A stretch of DNA of 64,000 nucleotides, from NCBI GenBank assembly GCA_032718475.1, contig JAUCBJ010001179.1, positions 62,001-126,000 of the forward strand, written 5' to 3'. The notes under the pieces were generated by a model, which worked only from the letters and a program-made list of their open reading frames with translations, did no database searches and was not told the DNA's origin. The DNA is from Nemertoderma westbladi (lineage: Eukaryota; Xenacoelomorpha; Nemertodermatida; Nemertodermatidae). A program made the position numbers and the translations under genes. Below, piece after piece: positions 36,829-49,766 of this stretch; position 1 is the first letter of the stretch, and every line of letters starts with the position of its first letter.

Positions 36829-37324
36829 TGTCAGCCCGCCAGGCTGGCGCCTCCTACAACACACGCAGCTCAGCAGCCACCTTGTCAATATTGGTTGTAA
36901 AATTCTGTTGTAAATATTTTCGAAGTCAATAAATAATTACACTTGAAATGCACTGTAGAGGGGTGGGGACGTGTTAGCGATGTCGCCCGGTGAATCTGAG
37001 CGTTTTTGGTGATCATTTCCTTAAAACATATTTTTTAAGCTCTATCTCGTGGTGTGGGTTAGAACGCGCGAAAGCGAAAATCGATGGTCATTTTTGAAAA
37101 AAATCGGAAGTTATTTGACAAAATTATGGCTAATTAACGGAAGGGCTTTTGTGTTGGCAATTTATTATTTAATACAGTTGAATATTTGGCTGACTTGAAG
37201 TTCATTAACCCAGACAATTAAATTAAAATGAGAAATTATTTCGGTAAATTGCGGCTAATTTTGGGAAGGGCTTTTGGGTTGGCAATCCAATTTAAATGAA
37301 AGGTGTTCTTCGGATAATTTGAAT
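36829..37324. other. Unassigned spacer, copy 5
   Basis: Starts like the spacer of copies 2 and 3 and continues like copy 4, so it looks recombinant. No protein called. Confidence 0.4.
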
Positions 37325-37646
37325 TAATAACGAGTGCCTTACATAACGGCGCAGTGCACTTAATAACGAGTGCCCTACATAACGGCACAATGCACTTAAT
37401 AACGAGTGCCCTACATAACGGCACAGTGCACTTAATAACGAGTGCACTGCATAACGGCACAATGCACTTAATAACGAGTGCCCTACATAACGGCGCAGTG
37501 CACTTAATAACGAATGCCCTACATAACGGCACAGTGCACTTTATAACGACGCAGTGCACTTCATAAAGGTGTAGTGCACTTCATAATGGTGTAGTGCACT
37601 TCATAAAGGTGTTAGTAGTGCACTTCATAACGATGCAGTGCACTTA
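37325..37646. repeat. 36-bp GTGCAC repeat, copy 5
   Basis: Matches copy 4 at offset 6,754. Confidence 0.85.
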
Positions 37647-38280
37647 ATGTTATATGCTATAGTATATGCTATGCTATATGCTATATGCTATATATGCAAA
37701 TGCTATGCTATGCTATATGTTATATGTTATATGTTATGCTATAGTACATGCTATGCTATATGATTTATGCTATATGCTATATGCTATGCTGTATGCTATA
37801 TGCTATACTAAATGCTCTGCTATATGCTATATGTTATATGTTATGCTATAGTACATGCTATGCTATATGCTTTATGCTATATGCTATATGCTATATGCTA
37901 TATGCAATCTGCTATATGCTATATGCTATGCTATATGCTATGCTATATGCTATGCTATAAGCTATGCTATATGCTATATGCTATGCTATATGCTATATGC
38001 TATGCTATATGCTATGCTATATGCTATGCTATATGCTATGCTATATGCTATGCTATATGCTATATGATATGCTATATGCTATATGCTATGTGCTATATAC
38101 TATATGCTATATACTATATGCTATATGCTATGCTATATGTCATATGCTATATGTTATATGTTGTGCTATAGGCCATGTTATGCTATATGCTATATGCTAT
38201 GCTATATGCTATATGTCATAAGCTACGCTTTATGCATATCATATGCTATATGCTATATACTATGCTATATGCTTTCATAT
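37647..38280. repeat. TATATGC-type array, copy 5
   Basis: Matches copy 4 at offset 6,754, variant for variant. Confidence 0.95.
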
Positions 38281-41089
38281 GTAACTTTCAAATTGACATT
38301 TTGACATGTCATTTTGCCAAAATGACATTTTCAAATTGACATTTTGACATGTCATTTTGCCAAAATGTCACTTTCAAATTGACAGTTTGACATGTCATTT
38401 TGCCAAAATGTTAATGTGTCAATATGTCACTTTCAAATTGACATTTTGACATGTCATTTTGCCAAAATGTCACTTTCAAATTGACAGTTTGACATGTCAT
38501 TTTGCCAAAATGTTAATGTGTCAATATGTCACTTTCAAATTGACATTTTGACATGCCATTTTGCCAAAATGTTAATGTGTCAATATGTCACTTTCAAATT
38601 GACATTTTGACATGCCATTTTGCCAAAATGTCACTTTCAAATTGACATTTTGACATGTCATTTTGACAAAATGTCAATGTGTCAATATGTCACTTTCAAA
38701 TTGACAGTTTGACATGTCATTTTGTCAAAATGTAACTTTCAAATTGACATTTCGACATGTCATTTTGCCAAAATGTCACTTTCAAATTGACATCTCGACA
38801 TGTCATTTTGCCAAAATGTCACTTTCAAATTGACATTTTGACATGTCATTTTGCCAAAATGTCATTTTCAAGTTGACATTTTGACATTTCATTTTGCCAA
38901 AATGTCACTTTCGAATTGACATTTTCACATGTCTTTTTGCCAAAATGTCAATGTGTCAATATGTCACCTTCAAATTGACAGTTTGACATGTCATTTTGTT
39001 AAAATGTCACCTTCAAATTGACACTTTGGCATGTCATTTTGCCAAAATGTCACTTTCGAATTGACATTTTGACATGTCATTTTGCCAAAATGTCACTTTC
39101 GAATTGACATTTTGACATGTCATTTTGCCAAAATGTCATTTTCAAGTTGACATTTTGACATGTCATTTTGCCAAAATGTCACTTTCGAATTGACATTTTG
39201 ATGTGTCATTTTGCCAAAATGTCACTTTCAAATTGACACTTTGACATGTCATTTTGCCAAAATGTCACTTTCAAATTGACAGTTTGACTTGTCTTTTTGT
39301 GAAAGTGTCACTTTCAAATTGACATTTTCACATGTCATTATGTCAAAATGTCACTTTCGAATTGACATTTTAACATGTGTCATTTTGTGAAAATGTCATT
39401 GTGTCAAAATGTCACTTGACATGTCATTTTGTCAAAATGTCACTTTCAAATTGATACTTTGACATGTCTTTTTGTCGAAATGTCACTTTCGAATTGACAT
39501 TTTAACATGTGTCATTTTGTGAAAATGTCATTGTGTCAAAATGTCACTTGACATGTCATTTTGTCAAAATGTCACTTTCAAATTGACACTTTGACATGTC
39601 TTTTTGTCAAAATGTCACTTTCGAATTGACATTTTGATGTGTCATTTTGCCAAAATGTCACTTTCAAATTGACACTATGACATGTCATTTTGCCAAAATG
39701 TCACTTTCAAATTGACACTTTGACTTGTCTTTTTGTGAAAGTGTCACTTTCAAATTGACATTTTCACATGTCATTATGTCAAAATGTCACTTTCGAATTG
39801 ACATTTTAACATGTGTCATTTTGTCAAAATGTCATTGTGTCAAAATGTCACTTGACATGTCATTTTGTCAAAATGTCACTTTCAAATTGACACTTTGACA
39901 TGTCTTTTTGGCAAAATGTCATTTTCAAGTTGACATTTTGTCATTTTGTCAAAATGTCATTTTGAAATTGACATTTTGACATGTCATTTTGCCAAAATGT
40001 CATTTTGAAATGACATTTTGACATGTCATTTTGCCAAAATGTCATTTTGAAATTGACATTTTGACATGTCATTTTGCCAAAATGTCATTTTTAAATTGAC
40101 ATTTGACATTTTGACATGTCATTTTGCCAAAATTTCATTCACAAATTGACATTTTGACATGTCATTTTGGCAAAATGTCATTTTCAAATTGTCATTTTGT
40201 CATTTTGTCGAAATGTAATTTTGAAATTGACATTTTGACATGTCATTTTGCCAAAATGTCATTTTAAATTGACATTTGACATTTTGACATGTCATTTTGC
40301 CAAAATGTCATTTTCAAATTGACATTTTGACATGTCATTTTGCCAAAATGTCATTTTGAAATTGACATTTGACATTTTGACATGTCATTTTGCCAAAATT
40401 TCATTTACAAATTGACATTTTGACATGTCATTTTGGCAAAATGTCATTTTCAAATTGACATTTTGTCATTTCGTCGAAATGTCATTTTGAAATTGACATT
40501 TTGACATGTCATTTTGCCAAAATGTCATTTTAAATTGACATTTGACATTTTGACATGTCATTTTGCCAAAATGTCATTTTCAAATTGACATTTTGACATA
40601 TCATTTTGCCAAAATGTCATTTTGAAACTGACATTTTGACATGTCATTTTGCCAAAATGTCATTTTTAAATTGACATTTGACATTTTGACATGTCATTTT
40701 GCCAAAATTTCATTTACAAATTGACATTTTGACATGTCATTTTGGCAAAATGTCATTTTCAAATTGTCATTTTGTCATTTTGTCGAAATGTCATTTTGAA
40801 ATTGACATTTTGACATGTCATTTTGCCAAAATGTCATTTTAAATTGACATTTGACATTTTGACATGTCATTTTGCCAAAATGTCATTTTCAAATTGACAT
40901 TTTGACATGTCATTTTGAAATTGACATTTTGACATGTCATTTTGCCAAAATGTCATTTTGAAATTGACATTTGACATGTCATTTTGTCAAAATGTCATTT
41001 TCAAATTGACATTTTGGCATGTCATTTTGGCAAAATGGCATTTTCAAATTGACATTTTGTCATTTTTTCAAAATTGAGATTTTGAAATG
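38281..41089. repeat. 43-bp TGACATGTCA array, copy 5
   Basis: Matches copy 4 at offset 6,754. Confidence 0.9.
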
Positions 41090-41098
41090 TCATAGATT

Positions 41099-42630
41099 TA
41101 TTGTTCTCACGATATTTTGGTTCAAACACAAACGTTTTTTGATATTTTACGAGATTTAAAATATTTTTTATTGAAAAAGCAGACATAACTATTCCCAGTC
41201 CGTTTCTGTAACATTTAGAGAAAAGGTAACTTGTGATACTTCTTTTAGTGTTAAATTAACAGCAGATTCCAAATTCAGTAACCGTTTTTACATATGATTT
41301 GTAGTTCTCGCGATATTTCGGTTCAAACACAACGTTTTTGGTATTTTACGAGATTTAAAGTATTTTTTATTGAAAAAGCAGACATAACTATTCCCAGTCC
41401 GTTTCTGTAACATTTAGAGAAAAGTTAACTTGTGATACTTCTTTTAGTGTTAAATTAACAGCAGATTCCAAATACAGTAACCGTTTTTACATATGATTTG
41501 TAGTTCTCGCGATATTTGGATTCAAACACAACGTTTTTTGATATTTTATGAGATTTAAAGTATTTTTTATTGAAAAAGCAGACATAACTATTCCCAGTCC
41601 GTTTCTGTAACATTTAGAGAAAAGGTAACTTGTGATACTTCTTTTAGTGTTAAATTAACAGCAGATTCCAAATTCAGTAACCGTTTTTACATATGATTTG
41701 TAGTTCTCGCGATATTTGGGTTCAAACACAACGTTTTTTGATATTTTACGAGATTTAAAGTATTTTTTATTGAAAAAGCAGACATAACTATTCCCAGTCC
41801 GTTTCTGTAACATTTAGAGAAAAGGTAACTTGTGATACTTCTTTTAGTGTTAAATTAACAGCAGATTCCAAATTCAGTAACCGTATTTACATATGATTTG
41901 TAGTTCTCGCGATATTTGGGTTCAAACACAACGTTTTTTGATATTTTACGAGATTTAAAGTATTTTTTATTGAAAAAGCAGACATAACTATTCCCAGTCC
42001 GTTTCTGTAACATTTAGAGAAAAGGTAACTTGTGATACTTCTTTTAGTGTTAAATTAACAGCAGATTCCAAATACAGTAACCGTTTTTACATATGATTTG
42101 TAGTTCTCGCGATATTTGGGTTCAAACACAACGTTTTTTGATATTTTACGAGATTTAAAGTATTTTTTATTGAAAAAGCAGACATAACTATTCCCAGTCC
42201 GTTTCTGTAACATTTAGAGAAAAGGTAACTTGTGATACTTCTTTTAGTGTTAAATTAACAGCAGATTCCAAATTCAGTAACCGTTTTTACATATGATTTG
42301 TAGTTCTCGCGATATTTGGGTTCAAACACAACGTTTTTTGATATTTTACGAGATTTAAAGTATTTTTTATTGAAAAAACAGACATAACTGTTCCGAGTCC
42401 GTTTCTGTAACATTTAGAGAAAAGGTAACTTGTGATACTTGTTTTAGTGTTAAATTAACAGCAGATTCCAAATTCAGTAACCGTTTTTACATATGATTTG
42501 TAGTTCTCGCGATATTTCGGTTCAAACACAACGTTTTTTGATATTTTACGAGATTTAAAGTATTTTTTATTGAAAAAACAGACATAACTGTTCCGAGTCC
42601 GTTTCTGTAACATTTAGAGAAAAGGTAACT
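41099..42630. repeat. 200-bp satellite array, unit 5
   Basis: Matches the unit 4 array, including the shortened repeat and the single CCGTATTTACAT variant at 41882. Confidence 0.95.
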
Positions 42631-42631
42631 A

Positions 42632-42722
42632 CTGTTCAATTTATTTTATAACGCTCTATAATCTTTTATTAAATAATTGAGCAATAAATAAGTACAGTAG
42701 TGTTACAAAATAAATTGAACTG
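42632..42722. mobile_element. 91-bp hairpin element, unit 5
   Basis: Same element and same junction as at 8402-8492. This is the copy nearest the expressed end of the gene, about 700 bp past the stop codon. Confidence 0.6.
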
Positions 42723-42724
42723 TA

Positions 42725-43419
42725 GTATTTTACTATATTGCTTCCATAGTTACTGCAATTCAATTTACTGTACTCTTCAACTCCTGATACCGCCTTTCTC
42801 AATGTTAAATAAATTAGTGTTATCGAATATTTATTACGTAACTAGAGAGCCTCTTAACAATATAAACTAATATTGGATATGGAGTTCCGTTATGGAATTC
42901 GCCTTGCAGACACTAAATTTGCAATAACTTTTGAGTGTTTAAATGGATTTTGCTCAAATTACTTGCAAACCTTTTCTACTTCAGTGCCCTTTTAATACTT
43001 GCAACAAAATATAACAAATTCCACAAATGATTTTATTTTACATTTTTCGCTGTGAAAAACTAAAATCAATGCAATGATACTTTTTTTCCCTATAGGAAAA
43101 AAGTGCAACTTTTTCTCCCGATATTGGGGTAAATTCAAGTGAAAATGTAACAATTTAAGAATAAAAACTGTAAGGTTTTCGTATCCACGGAATCGACCTA
43201 AATTGAACTAAAATCAGCCAGATGTCCGTCCATTAACTACATATATTTTTTAATAATCGGTATGAAATAATTACAAAAGGTAATAAAGCTAACAAAATAA
43301 TAAATATACAAACTAGATAAATAAATACTGTATCACAACACAATTCCGCCTCTTTCTTCAAGTCTTGCTGTTTATGGTAACCAGCTGACGGCGGCCAGAC
43401 AATTCTTAGGTAACCATAA
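42725..43419 (-). other. 3' UTR and downstream flank of the gene
   Basis: Sequence following the stop codon of the gene-linked terminal exon. An ATTAAA-type signal lies within 200 bp of the stop and AATAAA lies at 43032-43037 on the minus strand. The true cleavage site cannot be set from sequence alone. Confidence 0.5.
43032..43037 (-). terminator. Candidate polyadenylation signal AATAAA
   Basis: Canonical hexamer on the minus strand, 383 bp after the stop codon of the terminal PDZ exon. The same hexamer is present in the 3' flanks of copies 2-5. The earlier ATTAAA variant may be used instead. Confidence 0.35.
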
Positions 43420-43687
43420 TTAGCTCCGGACCAACAACCTAACAGTTCCTCTTAGTCTCTTCAACAATCGGACCACTTTATCATGGCCCATCCCGTGTAG
43501 ACTCTTCCCGTTAACCGCGAGTATCTGGTTCCCCCGTCTCAATCTACCGTCGTCCACTGCCGCCCCCTTCGCGTAGACTGTCTTTACGTAGATAGGGAGG
43601 TTACCATGGGGACTGCCGTAACCGCCCACAATAGAGAATCCCAGACCCTGGGAACCCCGCTGGAGAGTTACCGTGGTAACCAAATCA
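43420..43687 (-). CDS. mpdz: Exon 8 (D): C-terminal PDZ domain, gene-linked
   Basis: Last coding exon of the MPDZ/PATJ-like scaffold gene. It encodes a full PDZ domain with the carboxylate loop QGLGFSIVGG, GSPHGNLPIYVKTVYAKGAA, the GRLRRGNQILAVNG turn and a helix B that starts with His (GHDKVVRLLK). The His predicts class I (S/T-X-hydrophobic) C-terminal ligands. The domain runs straight into TAA at 43420-43422, as the last PDZ of vertebrate MPDZ and PATJ does. The acceptor TTTTCAG|TGATTTG enters in phase 2 and joins exon C, giving NSGDLVTT. In the family these proteins organise apical junction and polarity complexes at membranes. Vertebrate MPDZ and PATJ are equally close here, so a single tunicate co-orthologue is possible. 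Confidence 0.88.
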
Positions 43688-43808
43688 CTGAAAATAAAAG
43701 TTAGTTAGATTATATTTGATTTAACGAAAACTACAGAACCTAAAAGGTTATTAAGACCAAAATGTTGCGATCAGTGACGATCTGATAAAAAAAAGAAATT
43801 CAACTGAC

Positions 43809-43896
43809 CCAGAATTTAACTGTTCGTGTTGTTTCTCAATATTGTCCAACTCCATCGTATCTTGACTTGACTGACTAACTTCTGTTGTTTTTGATT
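43809..43896 (-). CDS. mpdz: Exon 7 (C): short linker exon
   Basis: An 88-bp exon found by phase matching. Acceptor TTTCGCAG, first bases AA completing GAA with the G left by exon 6, and donor GG|GTCAGT leaving phase 2 for exon 8. It encodes about 29 polar residues (SKTTEVSQSSQDTMELDNIE and on) between the acidic linker and the last PDZ. Without it exons 6 and 8 do not join in frame, which is the main support for the call. It is kept in all four complete downstream cassettes. Confidence 0.75.
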
Positions 43897-44308
43897 CTGC
43901 GAAATGAAATAGAAACAAATAAAATAGTCATCTAGAAATTCACTCAACTTCTTAGGAAGCCAACCACTTACACGAAATTATAAAGAAAGTCAACTAAATG
44001 AATACTGGATATAAACAAATAACTATGTATATGACTTATTGCTGTTTGTATTACGTGTGTGTGTGTATGCCGAGTGTTTGTGGCTGTGGCATAGCGCGGC
44101 CTTCCAGTAAGTAGGCCGAGTTAATATACAATTAATTTACATTTTAGAATGATAATCAACTAATAAACAAACAGCTGTGAAGCAGCACTACAAACTCGGA
44201 TCGATTACTTTTTCCGTCGGCTGATAACGCGCAATTACTGTGAAATGTTTAACAATTTAGGATTCATTGAGTCAGCAAACATAAATAAATATTTAACATA
44301 TAATAAAC
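43897..44308. other. Intron 6
   Basis: 412-bp AT-rich intron with a (GT)n tract near 44057. Nothing else seen. It is the parental version of the C-B intron in the downstream cassettes. Confidence 0.7.
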
Positions 44309-44539
44309 CTGAAGGTAGGCCTGTTGGTGATTCCTCTTTGTAGTATTCCTTGGCGTAATCCTGATACAGTCTCTCAAAGTCTCCCTTGTAAACAACATCC
44401 TCAGGGTCGGCCTCACTGACAGCACCACTACCATCGGCGTTGGCTTCCCCATCCAATGGACTGTCTACAGACCCAGACAGGTCGAGCTGCAGAGACGGGG
44501 GGGTTCCACGGTTTATGGCACCAAGTTCAGCCATGGAAT
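44309..44539 (-). CDS. mpdz: Exon 6 (B): acidic inter-PDZ linker
   Basis: A 231-bp exon with acceptor ATCACACAG and donor CAG|GTTTAT, phase 1 in and phase 1 out. It encodes about 77 residues with an acidic middle (DGEANADGSGAVSEADPEDV) and a Tyr-rich charged segment (KGDFERLYQDYAKEYYKEES). It has no known domain and is probably disordered. The codon split with exon 5 gives GDGDSMAELG. An internal ATG near the exon start is not a translation start, because the frame is open through the splice from exon 5. The downstream cassettes keep only 3' parts of this exon. Confidence 0.8.
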
Positions 44540-44565
44540 CTGTGTGATAAAGATAACAATATTGT

Positions 44566-47500
44566 TTTGGGAAAAATCAACTTATCAGCTACACCCACCA
44601 ACTAATCACTACCAGCGACACCTACCCACTAATCGCTACCAGCTATACCCACCAACTAATCCCCACCAGCTACACCCACCAACTAATCCCTACCAGCTAT
44701 ACCCACAAAGTAATCCCTACCAGCGACACCTACCAACTAATCCCTACCAGCTACACCAACCAACTAATAATCCCAACCAGCTACACCCACCAACAAATCC
44801 CTACCAGCTACACCCACCAACTAATCCCCACCAGCTACACCCACCAACTAATCCCTACCAGCTATACCCACCAACTAATCCCTACCAGCGACACCTACCC
44901 ACTAATCGCTACCAGCTATACCCACCAACTAATCCCCACCAGCTACACCCACCAACTAATCCCTACCAGCTATACCCACCAACTAATCCTCACCAGCTAC
45001 ACCCACCAACTAATCCCTACCAACTACACCCACCAACTAATCCCTACCAGCTACACCAACCACAGCAACTAATAATCCCTACCAGCTACACCCACCAACT
45101 AATAATCCCTACCAGCTACACCCACCAACTAATCACTACCAGCTACACCCACCAACTAATCCCTATCAGCTACACCTACCCACTAATCCCTACCAGCTAC
45201 ACCCACCAACTAATTCCTACCAGCTACACCAACCAACTAATAATCCCTACGAGCTACACCCACCAACTAATAATCCCTACCAGCTACACCCACCAACTAA
45301 TCCCTACCAGCTACACCCACCAACTAATCCTTACCAGCTACACCCACCAACGAATCCCTACCCGCTACACCCACAAACTAATAACTACCAGCTACACCCA
45401 CCAACTAATCCTTACCAGCTACACCCACCCACTAATCCCTACCAGCTATACCCACCAACTAATCCCTACCAGCGACACCTACCCACTAATCGCTACCAGC
45501 TATACCCACCAACTAATCCCCACCAGCTACACCCACCAACTAATCCCTACCAGCTATACCCACCAACTAATCCCCACCAGCTACACCCACCAACTAATCC
45601 CTACCAACTACACCCACCAACTAATCCCTACCAGCTACACCCACCAACTAATCCCTACCAGCTATACCCACAAAGTAATCCCTACCAGCGACACCTACCA
45701 ACTAATCCCTACCAGCTACACCAACCAACTAATAATCCCAACCAGCTACACCCACCAACAAATCCCTACCAGCTACACCCACCAACTAATCCCCACCAGC
45801 TACACCCACCAACTAATCCCTACCAGCTACACCCACCAACTAATTCCTACCAGCTACACCAACCAACTAATAATCCCTACGAGCTACACCCACCAACTAA
45901 TAATCCCTACCAGCTACACCCACCAACTAATCCCTACCAGCTACACCCACCAACTAATTCCTACCAGCTACACCAACCAACTAATAATCCCTACGAGCTA
46001 CACCCACCAACTAATAATCCCTACGAGCTACACCCACCAACTAATAATCCCTACCAGTTACACCCACCAACTAATCCCTACCAGCTACACCCACCAACTA
46101 ATCCTTACCAGCTACACCCACCAACGAATCCCTACCCGCTACACCCACCAACTAATAACTACCAGCTACACCCACCAACTAATCCTTACCAGCTACACCC
46201 ACCCACTAATCCCTACCAGCTACACCCACCAACTAATCCCTACCAGCTACACCAACCACAGCAACTAATAATCCCTACCAGCTACACCCACCAACTAATA
46301 ATCCCTACCAGCTACACCCACCAACTAATCACTACCAGCTACACCCACCAACTAATCCCTATCAGCTACACCTACCCACTAATCCCTACCAGCTACACCC
46401 ACCAACTAATTCCTACCAGCTACACCAACCAACTAATAATCCCTACGAGCTACACCCACCAACTAATAATCCCTACCAGCTACACCCACCAACTAATCCC
46501 TACCAGCTACACCCACCAACGAATCCCTACCCGCTACACCCACCAACTAATAACTACTAGCTACACCCACCAACTAATCCTTACCAGCTACACCCACCCA
46601 CTAATCCCTACCAGCTACACCCACCCACTAATCCCTACCAGCTACACCCACCCACTAATCCCTACCAGCTACACCCACCGACTAATTCCTATCAGCTACC
46701 CACCAACTAATAACTACCAGCTTCACCCACCAACTAATCCCTACCAGCTACACCCACCAACTAATCCCTACCAGCTACACCCACCAACTAATAACTACCA
46801 GCTACACCCACCAACTAATTCCTACCAGCTACAACCTCCAACTAATCCCTACCAGCTACACCCACCAACTAATCCCTACCAGCTACACCCACCAATTAAT
46901 CCCTACCAGCTACACCCACCAACTAATCCCTACCAGCTATACCCACCCACTAAACCCTACCAGCTACACCCAGCAACTAATCCCTACCAGCTACACCAAC
47001 CAACTAATAATTCCTACCAGCTATACCCACCCAATAATCCCTACCAGCTACACGAACCGACTAATAATCCCTACTAGCTACACCCACCAACTAATAATCC
47101 CTACCAGCTACACCCACCAACTAATTCCTACCAGCTACACCCACCAACTAATCCCTATCAGCTACACCCACCAACTAATCCCTACCAGCTACACCAACCA
47201 ACTAATAATCCCTACCAGCTACACCCACCAACTAATCCCTACCAGCTACACCCACCAACTAATACCTACCAGCTACACCCACCAACTAATCCCTACCAGC
47301 TACACCAACCAACTAATAATCCCTACCAGCTATACCCACCCAATAAACCCTACCAGCTACACCCACCAACTAATCCCTACCAGCTACACCCACCAACTAA
47401 TAACTACCAGCTACACCCACCAACTAATCCCTTCCAGCTACACCCACCAACTAATCCCTACCAGCTACACCCACCAACGAATCCCTACCCGCTACACCCA

Positions 47501-49752
47501 CCAACTAATCCCTACTAGCTACACCAACCAACTAATAATCCCTACCAGCTACATCCACCAACTAATCCCTATCAGCTACACCCACCAACTAATCCCTACC
47601 AGCTACACCAACCAACTAATCCCTACCAGCTAGACCCACCAACGAATCCCTACCAGCTACACCCACCAACTAATCCCTACCAGCTACACCAACCAACTAA
47701 TCCCTACCAGCTAGACCCACCAACTAATCCCTACCAGCTACACCAACCAACTAATAATCCCTACCAGCTACACCCACCAACTAATCCCTACCAGCTACAC
47801 CCACCAACTAATACCTACCAGCTACACCCACCAACTAATCCCTACCAGCTACACCAACCAACTAATAATCCCTACCAGCTATACCCACCCAATAAACCCT
47901 ACCAGCTACACCCACCAACTAATCCCTACCAGCTACACCCACCAACTAATCCCTACCAGCTACACCCACCAACTAATCCCTATCAGCTACACCCACCAAC
48001 TAATCCCTACCAGCTACACCAACCAACTAATAATCCCTACCAGCTACACCAACCAACTAATAATCCCTACCAGCTACACCCACCAACTAATCCCTATCAG
48101 CTACACCCACCAACTAATCCCTACCAGCTACACCAACCAACTAATCCCTACCAGCTAGACCCACCAACTAATAACTACCAGCTACACCCACCAACTAATC
48201 CCTTCCAGCTACACCCACCAACTAATCCCTACCAGCTACACCCACCAACTAATCCCTACTAGCTACACCAACCAACTAATAATCCCTACCAGCTACACCC
48301 ACCAACTAATCCCTATCAGCTACACCCACCAACTAATCCCTACCAGCTACACCAACCAACTAATCCCTACCAGCTAGACCCACCAACGAATCCCTACCAG
48401 CTACACCCACCAACTAATCCCTACCAGCTTCACCCACCAACTAATCCCTATCAGCTACACCCACCAACTAATGCCAACCAGCTACACCAACCAACTAATA
48501 ATCCCTACCAGCTACACCCACCAACTAATCCCTACCAGCTACACCCACCAACTAATCCCTACCAGCTACACCCACCAACTAATCCCTACCAGCTACACCA
48601 ACCAACTAATAATCCCTACCAGCTATACCCAACCAATAAACCCTACCAGCTACACCCACCAACTAATCCCTACCAGCTACACCCACCAACTAATAACTAC
48701 CAGCTACACCCACCAACTAATCCCTACCAGCTACACCAACCAACTAATAATCCCTACCAGCTATACCCACCCAATAAACCCTACCAGCTACACCCACCAA
48801 CTAATCCCTACCAGCTACACCCACCAACTAATCCCTTCCAGCTACACCCACCAACTAATCCCTACCAGCTACACCAACCAACTAATAATCCCTACCAGCT
48901 ATACCCACCCAATAAACCCTACCAGCTACACCCACGAACTAAGATTCCCTACCAGCTACACCCACCAACTAATCCCTATCAGCTACACCCACCAACTAAT
49001 CCCTACCAGCTACACCAACCAACTAATAATCCCAACCAGCTACACCCGCCAACTAATAATCCCTACCAGCTACATCCACCCACTAATCCCTACCAGCTAC
49101 ACCCACCAACTAATCCCTACCAGCGACACCCACCAACTAATCCCTACCAACTACATCCACCAACGAATCCCTACCAGCTACACCCACCAACGAATCCCTA
49201 TCAGCTACACCCACCAACTAATCCCTACCAGCTACACCCACCAACTAATCCCTACCAGCTACACCCACCAACTAATCCCTACCAGCTACACCAACCAACT
49301 AATAATCCCTACCAGCTACACCCACCAACTAATCCCTACCAGCTACACCCACCAACTAATCCCTATCAGCTACACCCACCAACTAATCCCTTCCAGCTAC
49401 ACCAACCAACTAATAATCCCTACCAGCTACACCCACCAACTAATCCCTACCAGCTACACCCACCAACTAATACCTACCAGCTACACCCACCAACTAATCC
49501 CTACCAGCTACACCCACCAACTAATCCCTACCAGCTACACCCACCAACTAATCCCTACCAACTACATCCACCAACGAATCCCTACCAGCTACACCCACCA
49601 ACGAATCCCTATCAGCTACACCCACCAACTAATCCCTACCAGCTACACCCACCAACTAATCCCTACCAGCTACACTCACCAACTAATCCCTACCAGCTAC
49701 ACCCACCAACTAATCCCTACCAGCTACATCCACCAACTAATCCCTCTAATCC
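44566..49752. repeat. 27/30-bp minisatellite filling intron 5
   Basis: About 190 units of CTAATCCCTACCAGCTACAC followed by CCACCAA (27 bp), with a 30-bp variant reading CTAATAATCCC. It fills nearly the whole 5.2-kb intron, leaving about 25 bp before the exon 6 acceptor and about 15 bp after the exon 5 donor. The plus strand is open for long stretches (44544-46268 and 48471-49802) because unit lengths are multiples of three; in-frame TAG variants occur, for example near 47630. In the gene's RNA the units are G-rich. Confidence 0.95.
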
Positions 49753-49766
49753 GCCAACTTACTCAC

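Larger units (their letters stand above)
36440..43193. repeat. Long tandem unit 5 (6,754 bp)
   Basis: Fifth unit, shortened by a deletion that removed half of exon D and all of exons C, B and X. Most of it is a near-perfect copy of unit 4. Confidence 0.9.

Noticed and set aside
44544-44566. The ATG in exon 6 (MAELG) as the start of a separate short gene
   Set aside because: An acceptor lies just upstream and the frame is open across a phase-matched join with exon 5, so it is an internal methionine.
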